Part shown: in pieces, positions 1 to 8,839 of the stretch
How positions within the stretch are numbered: the first letter of the stretch is position 1
Layout of the letters: each line of letters starts with the position of its first letter
Assembly: GCF_017948485.1 (NCBI RefSeq)
Contig: NZ_JAFFSX010000001.1
Location: 558,001-622,000, forward strand
Reading direction: 5' to 3'
Length of the DNA: 64,000 nt
Source of the DNA: Streptomyces sp. GESEQ-35
GTDB lineage: Bacteria; Actinomycetota; Actinomycetes; Streptomycetales; Streptomycetaceae
Translations under genes and position numbers: made by a program
The notes under the pieces: generated by a model
Told to the model about the DNA's origin: nothing
The model's input: the letters and a program-made list of their open reading frames with translations, nothing else
The model's database searches: none

Positions 1-494
1 GCGCTGTAGCGGACGGCCACCTGAAAGGGGCCGACGGTCGCCGGCACGGGCGCCAGCAGCGCATGCTGGGCGGTCTCCGCGACCGAGCGGACGGCCGCGA
101 GTACCCGCTCACGGCGTCCGCGCAGCGCGCTGGCCAGGCCGCTCGCAAGGGTGACAGCAACCAGGGCGGTCAGTACGGCGGCCAGTTCACGGGCCGGAAC
201 ACTGTCCCGGGTTCCCAGCGTCGCGCCGAGCACCAGCGCGAGGAATCCGACACAGAGCACGCCGCGCGGCCCGTTGGTGGTGGCGGCCAGGGCGGGGCCC
301 GCAGCGAGCAGGGGCAGCCAGATCATCCCCGCTCCGGCGGCGAGATCGGCGAGCACGATGGCGGAGACGATCAGGACGGGGAGGACAGGTGTACCAGCGG
401 CCAATTGCGCGACGGCGCGCCGGCAGGCCACTCGGTTTCGGAACGGCCGTTTCGGCCAGTGGTCGTCGACACCATGGTCTCGGGCCTGACTCAT
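1..494 (-). CDS. PP2C/SpoIIE-type phosphatase, membrane N-terminus (partial)
   Basis: The minus frame is open from an ATG at 492-494 to the left edge, so about 165 N-terminal residues are seen and the catalytic domain lies outside the window. After a basic start there are three to four hydrophobic segments (around residues 33-55, 60-75, 80-95 and 105-125). Then comes RERVLAAVRSVAETAQ followed by LLAPVPATVGPFQVAVRYS, the typical lead-in to the SpoIIE/PP2C phosphatase domain of Streptomyces membrane phosphatases, which act on anti-sigma-factor antagonists. The family call rests on this linker only; the Asp metal ligands are not visible. Confidence 0.7.
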   Translation of the reverse strand, partial: MSQARDHGVDDHWPKRPFRNRVACRRAVAQLAAGTPVLPVLIVSAIVLADLAAGAGMIWLPLLAAGPALAATTNGPRGVLCVGFLALVLGATLGTRDSVPARELAAVLTALVAVTLASGLASALRGRRERVLAAVRSVAETAQHALLAPVPATVGPFQVAVRYS

Positions 495-593
495 GTTTGT
501 CCGCAGTCCTCACCTGTGCGCGGGGCACATTCCTGAAATGCCTGTTTCATCCAGATAAAGGGGTCGCTGGGGGCGCCCACAAGAAGAGGATTT

Positions 594-1352
594 TCAGATA
601 GTGAGCGAAAGGCCCCTGGTGACGCGACTCGCGGTCGGGATCAGACGTGCCCGAATCTCGGGCAACCGGGAGAGCCGGTCCGCCGGCAGCGAGACTCCGA
701 GCGAGCCGAGGGTGTCGCCGCTGTAGACCGGGACGGCGACGCAGACCGTGCCGAGGGCGTACTCCTCCAGGTCGGTGACGGCTGGAGCCACCGGTGAGGA
801 GTCCAGTCGCCGGAGCAGTTCCGGCCGGCTGGTGATCGTTCGGGGTGTGAGGTCGGCGAGGTGGTGTCGGGAGAGGTAATCCATGCGGGCGGCCTCGTCC
901 AGTTCTCGCAGCACGGACTTGCCCAGCGCGGTGGCATGCCCCGCATCCTCGAATCCCACCCACAGGTCGACGCGGGGCGCCCGGGGCCCATCGACGATCT
1001 CCGCGACTCGGATTTCGCCCTCCTCGTAGAAGGTGAGGTAGGCAGCGGTCGCGAGCTCGTCCCGCAGCGCGGCGAGCGTGGGACGGACGCGGCTGAGCAG
1101 CGCCTGCGCACGGCCCGTGGTCTGTAGCGTCTGCAACTTGTCACCGAGGACGAACCCGCCGTCGCCCAGCTTCCGCACGTATCCGTCGTGAACGAGTGTC
1201 CGCAGCAGGTGATAGGAGGTCGCCAGGGGCAGGCCCGTCTCCCGTGCCAGCTGCTTCGCGGGCGCGCCGTTCTCGTGCGCGCTCACTGCCTCAAGCAGGC
1301 GCAAGGCCCGCTGGACGGAAGTGATCAGAGTAGGGCCGTCGTCCGCACCCAT
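594..1352 (-). CDS. IclR family transcriptional regulator
   Basis: A 252-residue protein, the usual size for the family. Residues 8-70 form the N-terminal winged helix (TSVQRALRLLEAVSAHE, then AKQLARETGLPLATSYHLLRTL as helix-turn-helix). The rest is an IclR effector-binding domain, including GHATALGKSVLRELDE and a late CVAVPVYSGDTLGSLGVSLP segment. It starts with ATG at 1350-1352. The upstream region holds several CCTGATC-type palindromes (1438-1522) that could be its operators. The effector and target genes cannot be read from the sequence. Confidence 0.9.
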   Translation of the reverse strand: MGADDGPTLITSVQRALRLLEAVSAHENGAPAKQLARETGLPLATSYHLLRTLVHDGYVRKLGDGGFVLGDKLQTLQTTGRAQALLSRVRPTLAALRDELATAAYLTFYEEGEIRVAEIVDGPRAPRVDLWVGFEDAGHATALGKSVLRELDEAARMDYLSRHHLADLTPRTITSRPELLRRLDSSPVAPAVTDLEEYALGTVCVAVPVYSGDTLGSLGVSLPADRLSRLPEIRARLIPTASRVTRGLSLTI

Positions 1353-1437
1353 ACGACCAGCTTGCGGCAGGCGTACGGCGTGAGCAAGGTGAGGGCGGTC
1401 TCGGCTCTCACTCCGGCCGGCGCCCTCAGTTCCGTCC

Positions 1438-1522
1438 GCCTGATCAGGCAGCCCGTGAACACCCTGAGAGAAACACCAGATCAGGGACCTGATCCGGGAA
1501 ATCGGATCAGGCCCCTGACTGG
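1438..1522. promoter_or_regulatory. Cluster of nested CCTGATC/GATCAGG palindromes
   Basis: A perfect palindrome GCCTGATCAGGC lies at 1438-1449. A second, GATCAGG-GA-CCTGATC, lies at 1479-1494. The arm 1476-1496 pairs with 1503-1522 across a six-base loop, with one bulge and one mismatch, so the second palindrome is nested inside a longer hairpin. The repeated unit suggests a multi-site operator upstream of the iclR gene; a terminator or a mobile-element end is the alternative. The structure is seen, the function is inferred. Confidence 0.5.
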
Positions 1523-1544
1523 TTTCCGAGGTGTCTCACATGAT

Positions 1545-1740
1545 CAACCCGGCGACATTGACGGGCAGCCCGGTCAGCGCGGCTCGCCAGGCACCGATGC
1601 GCTGCCATCAGCGGAACAACCTACAGACCGTGTGTCACGGCCCGTACTCCACCGGTTGGTCTCGCCATGGGGCACCGGTACGCACCCGCCGACGGATTGC
1701 CCACTGCCCATCCGGGAGGATCACGCCCCGTACCGAGGTC
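1545..1740 (-). pseudogene. IS5-type transposase remnant (DUF4096-like N-terminal region)
   Basis: The minus strand reads VRTGAPWRDQPVEYGP, a stop at 1635-1637, then in the same frame HTVCRLFR, another stop, and WQRIGAWRAALTGLPV. Intact IS5-family transposases have an R-TGAPWRDLP-YG-W--VY--FRRWQ--G-W motif here, so the two stops stand where a W and an R are expected. Only about 60 codons are recognisable and no element ends were found. It is an old, inactivated fragment and accounts for most of the 430-base gap between the iclR gene and the small secreted protein gene. Confidence 0.65.
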
Positions 1741-1785
1741 ATCACGGCATGAGACGTGGCGAGAAACCTCGGCCTACGACACGGC

Positions 1786-2055
1786 CTAGAAGGCGCTGTT
1801 GTCGCAGCCCATGGACGAGCCGATGTGGGTGTCCTGGCCACCGGCGTTGCCCTCGCCGTTGAGCGCGTTGCCCAGCACGCCGTTGAGGACGCCGACCTGG
1901 CCGAGGACGTCGACGTTCAGGTCGTGCGACTTGCAGTGGGAGCTCTGCATGACGCTCTTGCCGCCGTCGCCGTTGGCGCTGGCGGTGCCGGCACTCAGGA
2001 GCCCGACGCTGCCGAGGGCGACGGTGAGGACGGCAGCCTTGCGAAGCTTGTGCAT
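1786..2055 (-). CDS. Small secreted protein of unknown function
   Basis: An 89-residue protein. The frame stays open further upstream, but the ATG at 2053-2055 is preceded by GGAGAAGA and begins a textbook signal peptide (MHKLRKAAVLTVALGSVGLL then SAGTASA, cleavage near residue 26). The mature part is about 60 residues, rich in Gly, Asn and Asp, with two cysteines (in SSHCKSHD and SMGCDNS) that could form one disulfide. It resembles the many small exported proteins of Streptomyces but I do not recognise a family. It lacks the two-Cys hydrophobic pattern of chaplins. Confidence 0.7.
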   Translation of the reverse strand: MHKLRKAAVLTVALGSVGLLSAGTASANGDGGKSVMQSSHCKSHDLNVDVLGQVGVLNGVLGNALNGEGNAGGQDTHIGSSMGCDNSAF

Positions 2056-2205
2056 GTCTTCTCCGATGGGGTGAGGTGGGTGCGATCCGTGAGTGATCGA
2101 CTCCGTACAGTCACCGGACATTAATATGAAAAACTCCAAAATCTACGCACGACACGCTGACATTCGTGATCGCGTGGCGCAGCACCCGCAGCGTGTTGCT
2201 CGGCG

Positions 2206-2694
2206 TCACCACACCAGGGTCAGCGAACCTCCGACGGGCAGCGTGTGCCAGCGGTCGGCGTAGTCGTCGAAGCGGGACACGATCCGCTCTACCTCTGGAG
2301 GGATCTCCCCGACCGTCACATACGCCGGCAGCTCCCGCGCGTGCCCGTGCCGCACCTCCCACACGGGTACGGCGATACCCGCGAGCTCCTCCGACCTGGC
2401 CATGTCGGCCTTCGCCTGAGGGGACGGCTTCACCGGCTTCGTCTTGCGGCGCCGCGCGGCCCTGGCTCGCTCCGCGGGGTCGGCGGGCCAGAACATGCCG
2501 TTGTCACCGGCGGCCAGCCGTCCATAGACCCCGAGCTTGATGCCCGTCTCCGCCTCGACGAGGAAGTGCACCAGGTCGTGCGGGAGATACGGGTGCCCGC
2601 CGGGGCCGTTGCGCGGGGCCAGCGCGGCACCGGTCTCGCGGTGCACCGCGATGTCGTAACTCGTACCGGGACCCTTGGTGAACATCACGCGCAT
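2206..2694 (-). CDS. Hypothetical protein
   Basis: I do not recognise the family. The frame opens at 2748, but the ATG at 2692-2694 (MRVMFTKGPGTSYDIAVHRE) is the likely start because the upstream 18 residues are Arg/Ser/Pro-rich and out of character. The product is 162 residues, soluble, without a signal peptide or membrane segment. It has an N-terminal beta-rich stretch, a YLPHDLVHFLVEAETG segment, a Lys/Arg-rich middle (ARRRKTKPVKPSP) and an acidic C-terminal half. It lies about 40 bases from the next minus-strand CDS but need not be co-transcribed. Confidence 0.65.
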   Translation of the reverse strand: MRVMFTKGPGTSYDIAVHRETGAALAPRNGPGGHPYLPHDLVHFLVEAETGIKLGVYGRLAAGDNGMFWPADPAERARAARRRKTKPVKPSPQAKADMARSEELAGIAVPVWEVRHGHARELPAYVTVGEIPPEVERIVSRFDDYADRWHTLPVGGSLTLVW

Positions 2695-2788
2695 GCCCGG
2701 CACGGTAGGTGACGGTCGCGAGCGCACGCATCTGGTTTTCCGACGCACGCAGCAGACACGCCACCCCGGTCGCGGGAGTCGCCACGCC

Positions 2789-3985
2789 TCATTCCTTGGC
2801 GTCGGCAGCCGGTGATGCCGGCGCGGTGTCGCCGACCACCTTCGTGTGTTCGGCCGACAGCAGCAGGTTCAGCCGCGGCAGGTAGTACAGCGCATACCGA
2901 CCGGGGGCCAGGAGACAACTCCCCAGCATGGGGCTCACCGGTAGCCGCACCGGTCCCGCGGAGATCTCGCATTTCCTGTCGTGCAGCCGTACGGCCACCT
3001 CACCCTCCACCCGTTCGACCGGGGCCGGAGAACGGAGAGCGCGGATCGCGGCAGGAAGACCACTGGTGGCCGTCAGCTCCCACGCTCCGATGAGGAACGG
3101 TGGGGCGAAGGCGATGCCGTGGACACCGAGCGCGAACAGGGCGCCGACCGCCGCCTTCCACTCCGTGCGCGCCAGGGACAGCACGCACCAGAATGCGAGG
3201 AAGCCAACGGCGGCGAACACCACGGCGTAGATGAGCACGCCGGGGAGCAGCAGCCGCAGCCGCACCCGGCGGATGAGCGCCCGGCGCTGCCGGCGTGTCA
3301 GGCGTCCAGCCCGGTTGGCGGTCAGCTGCTGCGGGGTCACGCCCAGCTCACCGGCCAACACCCGGCCCATCCACGCCAGTTGCGCGCACGTGGGGTACAT
3401 GCTGCCGGCGGCTTCCTGTACGTCGACCGGCTCCGCCGACAACAGCAGCGGCGTTCCGCCGCGTCGCGTCGGCTCCAGCCAGTACAGCCGGTACGCCCCC
3501 GGCGGCGGCAGTTGCGGGGCGCCCTCCGGCACGTGGATGGATGACTGGCCCACCCGCGCCACGTCGCTGATCTCCCCCAGGGCGTCGGCGATTCGGCAGG
3601 ATCTCAGGGCGGCGATCCGGCCCCGGCGCAGTCGGCGAGCGCGCCAGCGGGACCATCCGGCCATCAATGCCAACGGCACCGGGTACCAGACCGTGACCAC
3701 GACCATCAGGCCCATCGCCGCGAGCATCGCCGGCACCTGACCTTCCGGCAGATCGCCGGTCCGGTCGGAGGCAGTGCCCGCGACCACCCCGAAGCCGATC
3801 ACAAGGGCTCCCCACAACAGCAGGATGGCCCACGCCAGAAACGGCGGCCGCACCTTCCGTCCGGCGATCAACGCCCACTGCACGGCGGTCACCTCACCGA
3901 CGGCATTGGCAGCCCACGCCTCCGGACTCGTCCATACGTCGGCCGCTGACAGCTCCCCCAAGCCCGTGGACTTCCTGCGCCGCAT
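2789..3985 (-). CDS. Integral membrane protein of unknown function
   Basis: A 398-residue protein with two pairs of transmembrane helices (about residues 48-72, 88-110, 252-275 and 282-305) separated by a cytoplasmic-looking domain of about 140 residues. That domain and the C-terminal tail share a repeated theme (PGAYRLYWLEPTRRGGTPLLLSAE and PGRYALYYLPRLNLLLSAEHT), so the protein looks like an internal duplication of a helix pair plus a small beta domain. The ATG at 3983-3985 follows an AAAGGGGGGTAGG ribosome binding site. No catalytic motif is visible. This architecture is common in Streptomyces and remains uncharacterised as far as I know. Confidence 0.75.
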   Translation of the reverse strand: MRRRKSTGLGELSAADVWTSPEAWAANAVGEVTAVQWALIAGRKVRPPFLAWAILLLWGALVIGFGVVAGTASDRTGDLPEGQVPAMLAAMGLMVVVTVWYPVPLALMAGWSRWRARRLRRGRIAALRSCRIADALGEISDVARVGQSSIHVPEGAPQLPPPGAYRLYWLEPTRRGGTPLLLSAEPVDVQEAAGSMYPTCAQLAWMGRVLAGELGVTPQQLTANRAGRLTRRQRRALIRRVRLRLLLPGVLIYAVVFAAVGFLAFWCVLSLARTEWKAAVGALFALGVHGIAFAPPFLIGAWELTATSGLPAAIRALRSPAPVERVEGEVAVRLHDRKCEISAGPVRLPVSPMLGSCLLAPGRYALYYLPRLNLLLSAEHTKVVGDTAPASPAADAKE

Positions 3986-4036
3986 GCCCTACCCCCCTTT
4001 GGCCAGGTCCTCGGCTCCCCTCCATTGAGACCACAC

Positions 4037-6583
4037 CTAGCCACGCAATACGACTGTGAAGCTCCGGCCGTACGCGAACCGGGTGTCGAACTCCAGCTTG
4101 GTTCCGCCCCGGACCTGGCTCACGCGAACCCCGTCGTCGGACGTGACCTCCCGCAGCGGCCGGCCGCGTAGAAGGACACCGACCGTGTCCCGGTCCATGG
4201 TCGGGTCGGACACAGCGACGGTGGTCGGTCCGCCGCCTCGCTCGCGCCGCACGATCACCGACGCCGGTCCGTCGATGCATACCCCGGCGGTTTCGTGGTG
4301 GCCGGGCGTGAAGCTGTTGGCGGCTGTCAGGCCGAGGCGGGTGTGGCTGACGGCCTGTAGGCGTGCGGTGTTGGCCAGGACCTTCAGTGATCCGTGCCGG
4401 TATGTGCGCAGCCGGGGCTCCCCCGCGTTCGGCACCAACGCGTAGGCCAGACAGGCGGGTTCCGCTCCTGGGACCTGGTCGACCGTCACACCGAACACGC
4501 TGCGGGTCACGGCGGTGTCCGGGTTCGAGGTGCGGACCACGCGACGGCTGCGGGTGACCCTGTCCAGGGCAACCACCACCGGCGGAGTGTCGAGGAAGAC
4601 ATAGCCGACGGCGGTCCGCTGCGTGGCATTGACGTAGCGCAGCCAGTGCAGGTCACCGGTGCCCGTGCCGGTCCAGGGCCGGCCGTCGCGGAGCATCCCC
4701 GTGAGGGACACCTGGTCGTCCGGCGCGCCGGTACGGGCGTCGATGGTCGTGGTCACGGCCCGACCGGCGCCGTCCCCGACCCCCGCCGCGAGTACCACGA
4801 TCTCCTCGTCCAGGAGGAACCACGACTTCGTCGCGTTCGCATTGCGGTAGACGACGAAGTCCTCCGGCAGCAGACCTGCCGCCTTGTCACGGTGGGCGAC
4901 ATCGTCGGACTGCACCATCCCGGCCGCCCCGTACGTCCCGAGGACGGCGCCGCCGGAGTGCCGGTTGGTGCCGCGCGGGAAGTAGACGTACATGTTCTGC
5001 GACTCGGAGGACGAGGTGAAGTTCAGCGGGTGACCGGGGTTGTCGTAGTACGGCTTCCCGTACAGCTCGGGGATCGTGCGCCGCCGCTCGACCGGTGTGG
5101 TGACTCCGGCGAGGCCGTACGGCGAGACCGTGGTGAAGTAGTCGATGCCGTATGCCTGGGTCTGGTCCTGTCCGGAGAGGTAGAGGTAGTACGCCCCGTC
5201 GCCCTGGAACCAAGGCATGAGGTTCTCGCCGTTCATGTACTCGTACTTGCTGATCCGGTCGGAACTGCGGGCGAGCGCGAAGGCGTATCCGGGTCTGCGG
5301 TGCACGGTCCTGTCCATCGCGTTGAAGGCAAGGCTGCGCGAGGCGGGGTTGAGGTCGGCGGGCGGGACGGTGGCGTCGCCGATGATGTCGGCGTACCGCA
5401 CGATGCTGATCGGGGAGACGAAACCGGAGGGGTCGGGAGCTGCGCGCGACGTGGACCGGATGTACTTGACGTAGCTCTTCAGGGCGTTGGCATCGGCGCC
5501 GTTCGCGAGCGACGACAGGTCGACGACCGCCTCGACGACCACCGCGACGTCGGTGTACCCGGTGTCCGTCCGCGAGACCGCCCTCCCCTTGACGATCTCC
5601 ATCATCCAGCCCTCGAAGATGAGCGGGGCGAAGCCGTTCCTCACCCAGCCCTTAATGGTCGGCACCAGGTCCTCGCCGTGCGCGAAGCCTGTGCCGTCGA
5701 GGATCTTCAGGGCCTGGACGACACGGGTCAGCAGGCCTTTGCCGTACGAGCCGGTGTAGGCGACGGAGGCGTGCTGGATGAAGGATCCGTCGGCGTAGTG
5801 GCCGTCGGTGACACCGTGGTTGAGGTGGTACGGGTCGACTGTGACGAAGACCGTCAACTGGTCGGTGAGGGCCTTGCGGATGCGGGCGTCGTCGCCGAGG
5901 AGCGCGCCCTGGAGGATCCGGTTCGTGGTGATGTCGGCGAGGTTGGCGCCGGTGTGGAAGCGCGAGTCGAGGTTCACGTCCCCGTCGATGCCGTTGCGGA
6001 GATAGGCGTCCATCGTGGCGACGTACGTGCGCAGGAGGTCCGGGCGGTAGGCGTGCACCTGGTCGGCGAGGAGCACGAGCGTTTTGCTGATGTGCTGAGA
6101 AAGGCCTATCTCCCAGTGGAACCAATTGCCGTAGTAGCCCGTGGACTGGTCGCCGTAGTAGCGCTCATGGAGCCACACGAGACCGTCGATCACCCGACGC
6201 TGCACGGCGATGTTGTCGTACAGGTCCGAGGGAGCACCGCCGGGTGTACGGGTGGCGAGCGCGATCTCGTACAGCCGCCGGAACGCGGTGTTGAGCTGGG
6301 CCGGGTCGGTGCCGAGCACCAGACCGGCGAACAGTTCGCCCGCGTCGGCGTCGTCCATCGACTCCAGGTTCGCCCGCGCGGCCTTGTGGACGGCCGCCAC
6401 CTTCGCGGCCGTCTCGGGCCGGGCATTGGACTCGGCGGTCCCGGCGAAGACCGCCACGGTGTTGGCCAGAACCCGTGCGCTGCCCGCGGCGACCTCGGCG
6501 GCGCCGGCCGGCCGGGAGGGAATCACCGCCAGAAGACCGGCGGCCGACAGAGCGGACAACAGGCGTCTGCGGGTCATCTCCAT
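4037..6583 (-). CDS. Secreted polysaccharide lyase family 8 (hyaluronate/chondroitin/xanthan lyase type)
   Basis: An 848-residue protein of full family length. The N-terminus (MTRRRLLSALSAAGLLAV, cleavage near AGAAE) looks like a twin-arginine signal. The N-terminal alpha/alpha toroid carries the PL8 active site: Asn214 in TGANLAD, His271 in FIQHAS and Tyr280 in YTGSYG, with the expected nine-residue His-Tyr spacing, plus the aromatic patch in NWFHWEIG. Beta-sandwich domains follow, including NGENLMPWFQGDGAYYLYL. PL8 enzymes cleave uronic-acid-containing polysaccharides by beta-elimination outside the cell. Hyaluronan, chondroitin and xanthan cannot be told apart from sequence alone. It is monocistronic, with no transporter beside it. 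Confidence 0.92.
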   Translation of the reverse strand: MEMTRRRLLSALSAAGLLAVIPSRPAGAAEVAAGSARVLANTVAVFAGTAESNARPETAAKVAAVHKAARANLESMDDADAGELFAGLVLGTDPAQLNTAFRRLYEIALATRTPGGAPSDLYDNIAVQRRVIDGLVWLHERYYGDQSTGYYGNWFHWEIGLSQHISKTLVLLADQVHAYRPDLLRTYVATMDAYLRNGIDGDVNLDSRFHTGANLADITTNRILQGALLGDDARIRKALTDQLTVFVTVDPYHLNHGVTDGHYADGSFIQHASVAYTGSYGKGLLTRVVQALKILDGTGFAHGEDLVPTIKGWVRNGFAPLIFEGWMMEIVKGRAVSRTDTGYTDVAVVVEAVVDLSSLANGADANALKSYVKYIRSTSRAAPDPSGFVSPISIVRYADIIGDATVPPADLNPASRSLAFNAMDRTVHRRPGYAFALARSSDRISKYEYMNGENLMPWFQGDGAYYLYLSGQDQTQAYGIDYFTTVSPYGLAGVTTPVERRRTIPELYGKPYYDNPGHPLNFTSSSESQNMYVYFPRGTNRHSGGAVLGTYGAAGMVQSDDVAHRDKAAGLLPEDFVVYRNANATKSWFLLDEEIVVLAAGVGDGAGRAVTTTIDARTGAPDDQVSLTGMLRDGRPWTGTGTGDLHWLRYVNATQRTAVGYVFLDTPPVVVALDRVTRSRRVVRTSNPDTAVTRSVFGVTVDQVPGAEPACLAYALVPNAGEPRLRTYRHGSLKVLANTARLQAVSHTRLGLTAANSFTPGHHETAGVCIDGPASVIVRRERGGGPTTVAVSDPTMDRDTVGVLLRGRPLREVTSDDGVRVSQVRGGTKLEFDTRFAYGRSFTVVLRG

Positions 6584-6909
6584 GACGTCCTCCGTAGCCG
6601 AACGGGCGTTCTGGGGGGGGCGGAGTCAAGCAGACGCCCCGACCAGCGACAAGACTCCGCGTCCGCAGATGCGACTCCCCTCTCAACTTCCCTGATTTTG
6701 GCCGCCGTTGGAAGCGGCGGCGAACAGGGTGGCCGATGGGCACGGCGATGTCCCGCAGGCTCTTACCGGTGCGGCAGGGCGAGCCCGCCGGGGCGGCGCA
6801 GGTGGACCGCCGGGCGGCGGGGTGTTTCACGAGTGACCACCTATGAAACAGGCGGAGGCGAAATCGACCGGGCGCTATTGCCGACCGATCTCCATGTTCC
6901 GTCGGCTGA
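6584..6909. other. Intergenic region upstream of the PL8 gene, no gene seen
   Basis: These 326 bases separate the start of the lyase gene from the end of the XRE regulator gene, both on the minus strand. They must hold the lyase promoter. A ribosome binding site (GGAGG, about 6588-6592) precedes the lyase start and a run of seven G lies at about 6614. The short open frames here have no recognisable product or ribosome binding site. I see no repeat or hairpin worth a separate call. Confidence 0.4.
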
Positions 6910-7758
6910 TCAGCGGTGGGACCGAGGGGCGGGCCGACGGCGGGTGGCGTGGATGGAACCGAGCAGATTGAGGGACTGGGCACTGGGGCTGCCTGGTTCG
7001 GCGTGGTAGATGACGAGCTGCTGGCCGGGGGCGTCGCGTACGTCGAATGCCTGGTAGGTGAGGGTGAGGGGGCCGACGTCCGGGTGGAGGAAGTGTTTGG
7101 CGTCCTGGGTCTTGCCACGCACGGTGTGGGCGTTCCAGAGACGGTTGAAGTCCGCGTGGTCCTCGGTGAGGGTGCGGACGAGTTCGCGCAGCCGTGGGTT
7201 GTCCGGGTCGAATCCGGTTGCCTCGCGGAGGTTGGCGACGGTGGCCTGTGCTGCCGGGTCCCAGTCCATGTAGAAGGTGCGGCCTGCGGGGTCGAGGAAG
7301 GTCATGCGGGCCAAGTTGTCCGCCGGATCGAACGGGGCGTAGAGGGCATCGGCCAGGGCGTTGGCGGCGAGGAGGTCCAGGGTCCGGTTCATGACGAACG
7401 CTGGAGTGTTCGGGTAGCCGTCCATCAGCTGTCGCAGCGCCGGGCTCACCTGCTCGGTGGCATGGGCGGAGGGCCGGTCGTTCGGCGTGGCCCCGGCCAG
7501 CCGGTACAAGTGCACGCGGGCCTCCGTGTCGAGGTGCAGTGCGCGGCTGAGTGCGTCGATCACCTGGGGTGAGGGGTTGCGCTCGCGGCCTTGTTCCAGG
7601 CGGGTGTAGTAGTCGGCGTTGACTCCGGCCAGGACGGCGACCTCCTCGCGGCGCAGTCCGGCGACTCTGCGGGGCCCGTAACTCGCCATGCCGACGGCCT
7701 CCGGCCGCAGGTCGGCGCGGCGTGCGCGCAGGAAGTCTCCCAGGTGGTTGTCGTCCAT
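6910..7758 (-). CDS. XRE family regulator with MmyB-like ligand-binding domain
   Basis: A 282-residue protein. Residues 5-75 form the helix-turn-helix (GDFLRARRADLRPEAVGM, then RRVAGLRREEVAVLAGVN and YYTRLEQGRERNPSPQVIDAL). The remaining 200 residues are the MmyB-like domain, with NRTLDLLAANALADALY and DPAGRTFYMDWDPAAQATVANLR. Such regulators typically sit divergent from a short-chain dehydrogenase or reductase gene and repress it, binding a small or fatty ligand. That is the arrangement here: the SDR gene at 8081 is divergent, with a 322-base shared promoter region. Confidence 0.9.
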   Translation of the reverse strand: MDDNHLGDFLRARRADLRPEAVGMASYGPRRVAGLRREEVAVLAGVNADYYTRLEQGRERNPSPQVIDALSRALHLDTEARVHLYRLAGATPNDRPSAHATEQVSPALRQLMDGYPNTPAFVMNRTLDLLAANALADALYAPFDPADNLARMTFLDPAGRTFYMDWDPAAQATVANLREATGFDPDNPRLRELVRTLTEDHADFNRLWNAHTVRGKTQDAKHFLHPDVGPLTLTYQAFDVRDAPGQQLVIYHAEPGSPSAQSLNLLGSIHATRRRPAPRSHR

Positions 7759-8080
7759 GTGTTCAGGCTAGGCGAGGGCTCGGTGTGCTGCCTGGGTGTG
7801 CCATGCCCAGGCAGCACGCGTCCTGGTTGATGGCCGGTGGCCTGCCCAGACTCGGTGGAGCGGGAAGGACCACATCGCGAGGAGAGGAGTCCGCCACGGG
7901 CGACATCCGGGACGGAGTGCTCTGTCACGAGCACCTCGTGCTCTACCGGGAGCAGAAGCAGTCGTAGAGAAGGCCGGGCCCGTGACGGCCCTGATAGCGG
8001 GGAGCGACTCCGCCGTCGGCAGGCCAGGAAGTCCCGACACAACAGTCAGTCAACATCAACGAGAACCAAGGACCACATCC
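7759..8080. promoter_or_regulatory. Divergent promoter region with three alternating GTGCTC/GAGCAC arms
   Basis: This region lies between the XRE regulator gene and the SDR gene. GTGCTC (7917-7922), GAGCAC (7929-7934) and GTGCTC (7938-7943) alternate, so the middle arm can pair with either neighbour (6-bp stems, loops of 6 and 3). This could be a pair of overlapping operators for the XRE protein or an alternative-hairpin leader. An AGGAGAGGAG run lies at 7879-7889 but no convincing reading frame follows it. No gene is called here. Confidence 0.4.
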
Positions 8081-8839
8081 ATGACAGGACAACGACTTGA
8101 CGGCAAGGTCGCGCTGATCACAGGCGCGACTGGCGGCCTCGGCACAGCCACCGCCGAGCTCTTCGCCGGCGAAGGCGCCCGGCTGGTGATCACCGATGTC
8201 GCCGAAGGCCCCCTGCGGGAGCTGTCCCAGCGGATCGAGGCACGCGGTGCGGAGGTCGTCGCTGCCCGCCTCGATGTCTCCTCCGCGCGGGAGTGGGACG
8301 AAGTGATCACCGTCGTACGCGACCGGTTCGGAACGCTGGACGTGCTCGTGAACGTCGCCGGCATCCTGGACTGGCCAGGTATCGAGGACACGCGGGAAGA
8401 GGCGTGGGACCGCGTCATCGACGTGAACCAGAAAGGCACCTGGCTCGGCATGAAGGCGGCGATGCCGCTCCTGCGTGCGAGCGGCAACGCGTCGGTGATC
8501 AATACGTCGTCAGTACTCGGCCTGGTGGGAAGCGGTGCGGCTGCGGCCTACCAGGCGTCCAAGGGTGCCGTGCGCCTGTTGAGCAAGACCGCCGCGGTCG
8601 AGTACGCCCGGCAGGGAGTACGGATCAACTCGGTGCATCCCGGGGTGATCGCCACGCCGATGATCCAGGACCTCCTGGACGACCAGGGCGACCAGCAGCC
8701 GGACATCCAACGCACCCCCATGCGCCGAGCCGGCCGCGCCGACGAGGTCGCCCCCGCGATCCTTTTCCTGGCCTGCGACGACTCCTCGTTCGTCACCGGC
8801 GCGGAGCTGGTGGTCGACGGCGGGCTCACCGCGCACTGA
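8081..8839 (+). CDS. Short-chain dehydrogenase/reductase (SDR)
   Basis: A 252-residue classical SDR. The ATG at 8081 is chosen because the Rossmann strand follows at once (KVALITGATGGLGTATAEL, the TGxxxGxG NAD(P) motif); the longer open frame upstream has no SDR-like sequence. The NVAG motif, the catalytic Ser in INTSSVLG and YQASKGA (YxxxK) are present, and the C-terminus ends in SFVTGAELVVDGGLTAH. It is probably a 3-oxoacyl-ACP-reductase-like or alcohol dehydrogenase. The substrate is not predictable. It is divergent from the XRE/MmyB regulator that probably controls it. Confidence 0.92.
   Translation: MTGQRLDGKVALITGATGGLGTATAELFAGEGARLVITDVAEGPLRELSQRIEARGAEVVAARLDVSSAREWDEVITVVRDRFGTLDVLVNVAGILDWPGIEDTREEAWDRVIDVNQKGTWLGMKAAMPLLRASGNASVINTSSVLGLVGSGAAAAYQASKGAVRLLSKTAAVEYARQGVRINSVHPGVIATPMIQDLLDDQGDQQPDIQRTPMRRAGRADEVAPAILFLACDDSSFVTGAELVVDGGLTAH

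Noticed and set aside
4394..7009. A long plus-strand open frame opposite the PL8 lyase gene
   Set aside because: Same cause: the PL8 frame carries a signal peptide and all active-site residues, while the opposite frame is compositionally odd and motif-free.
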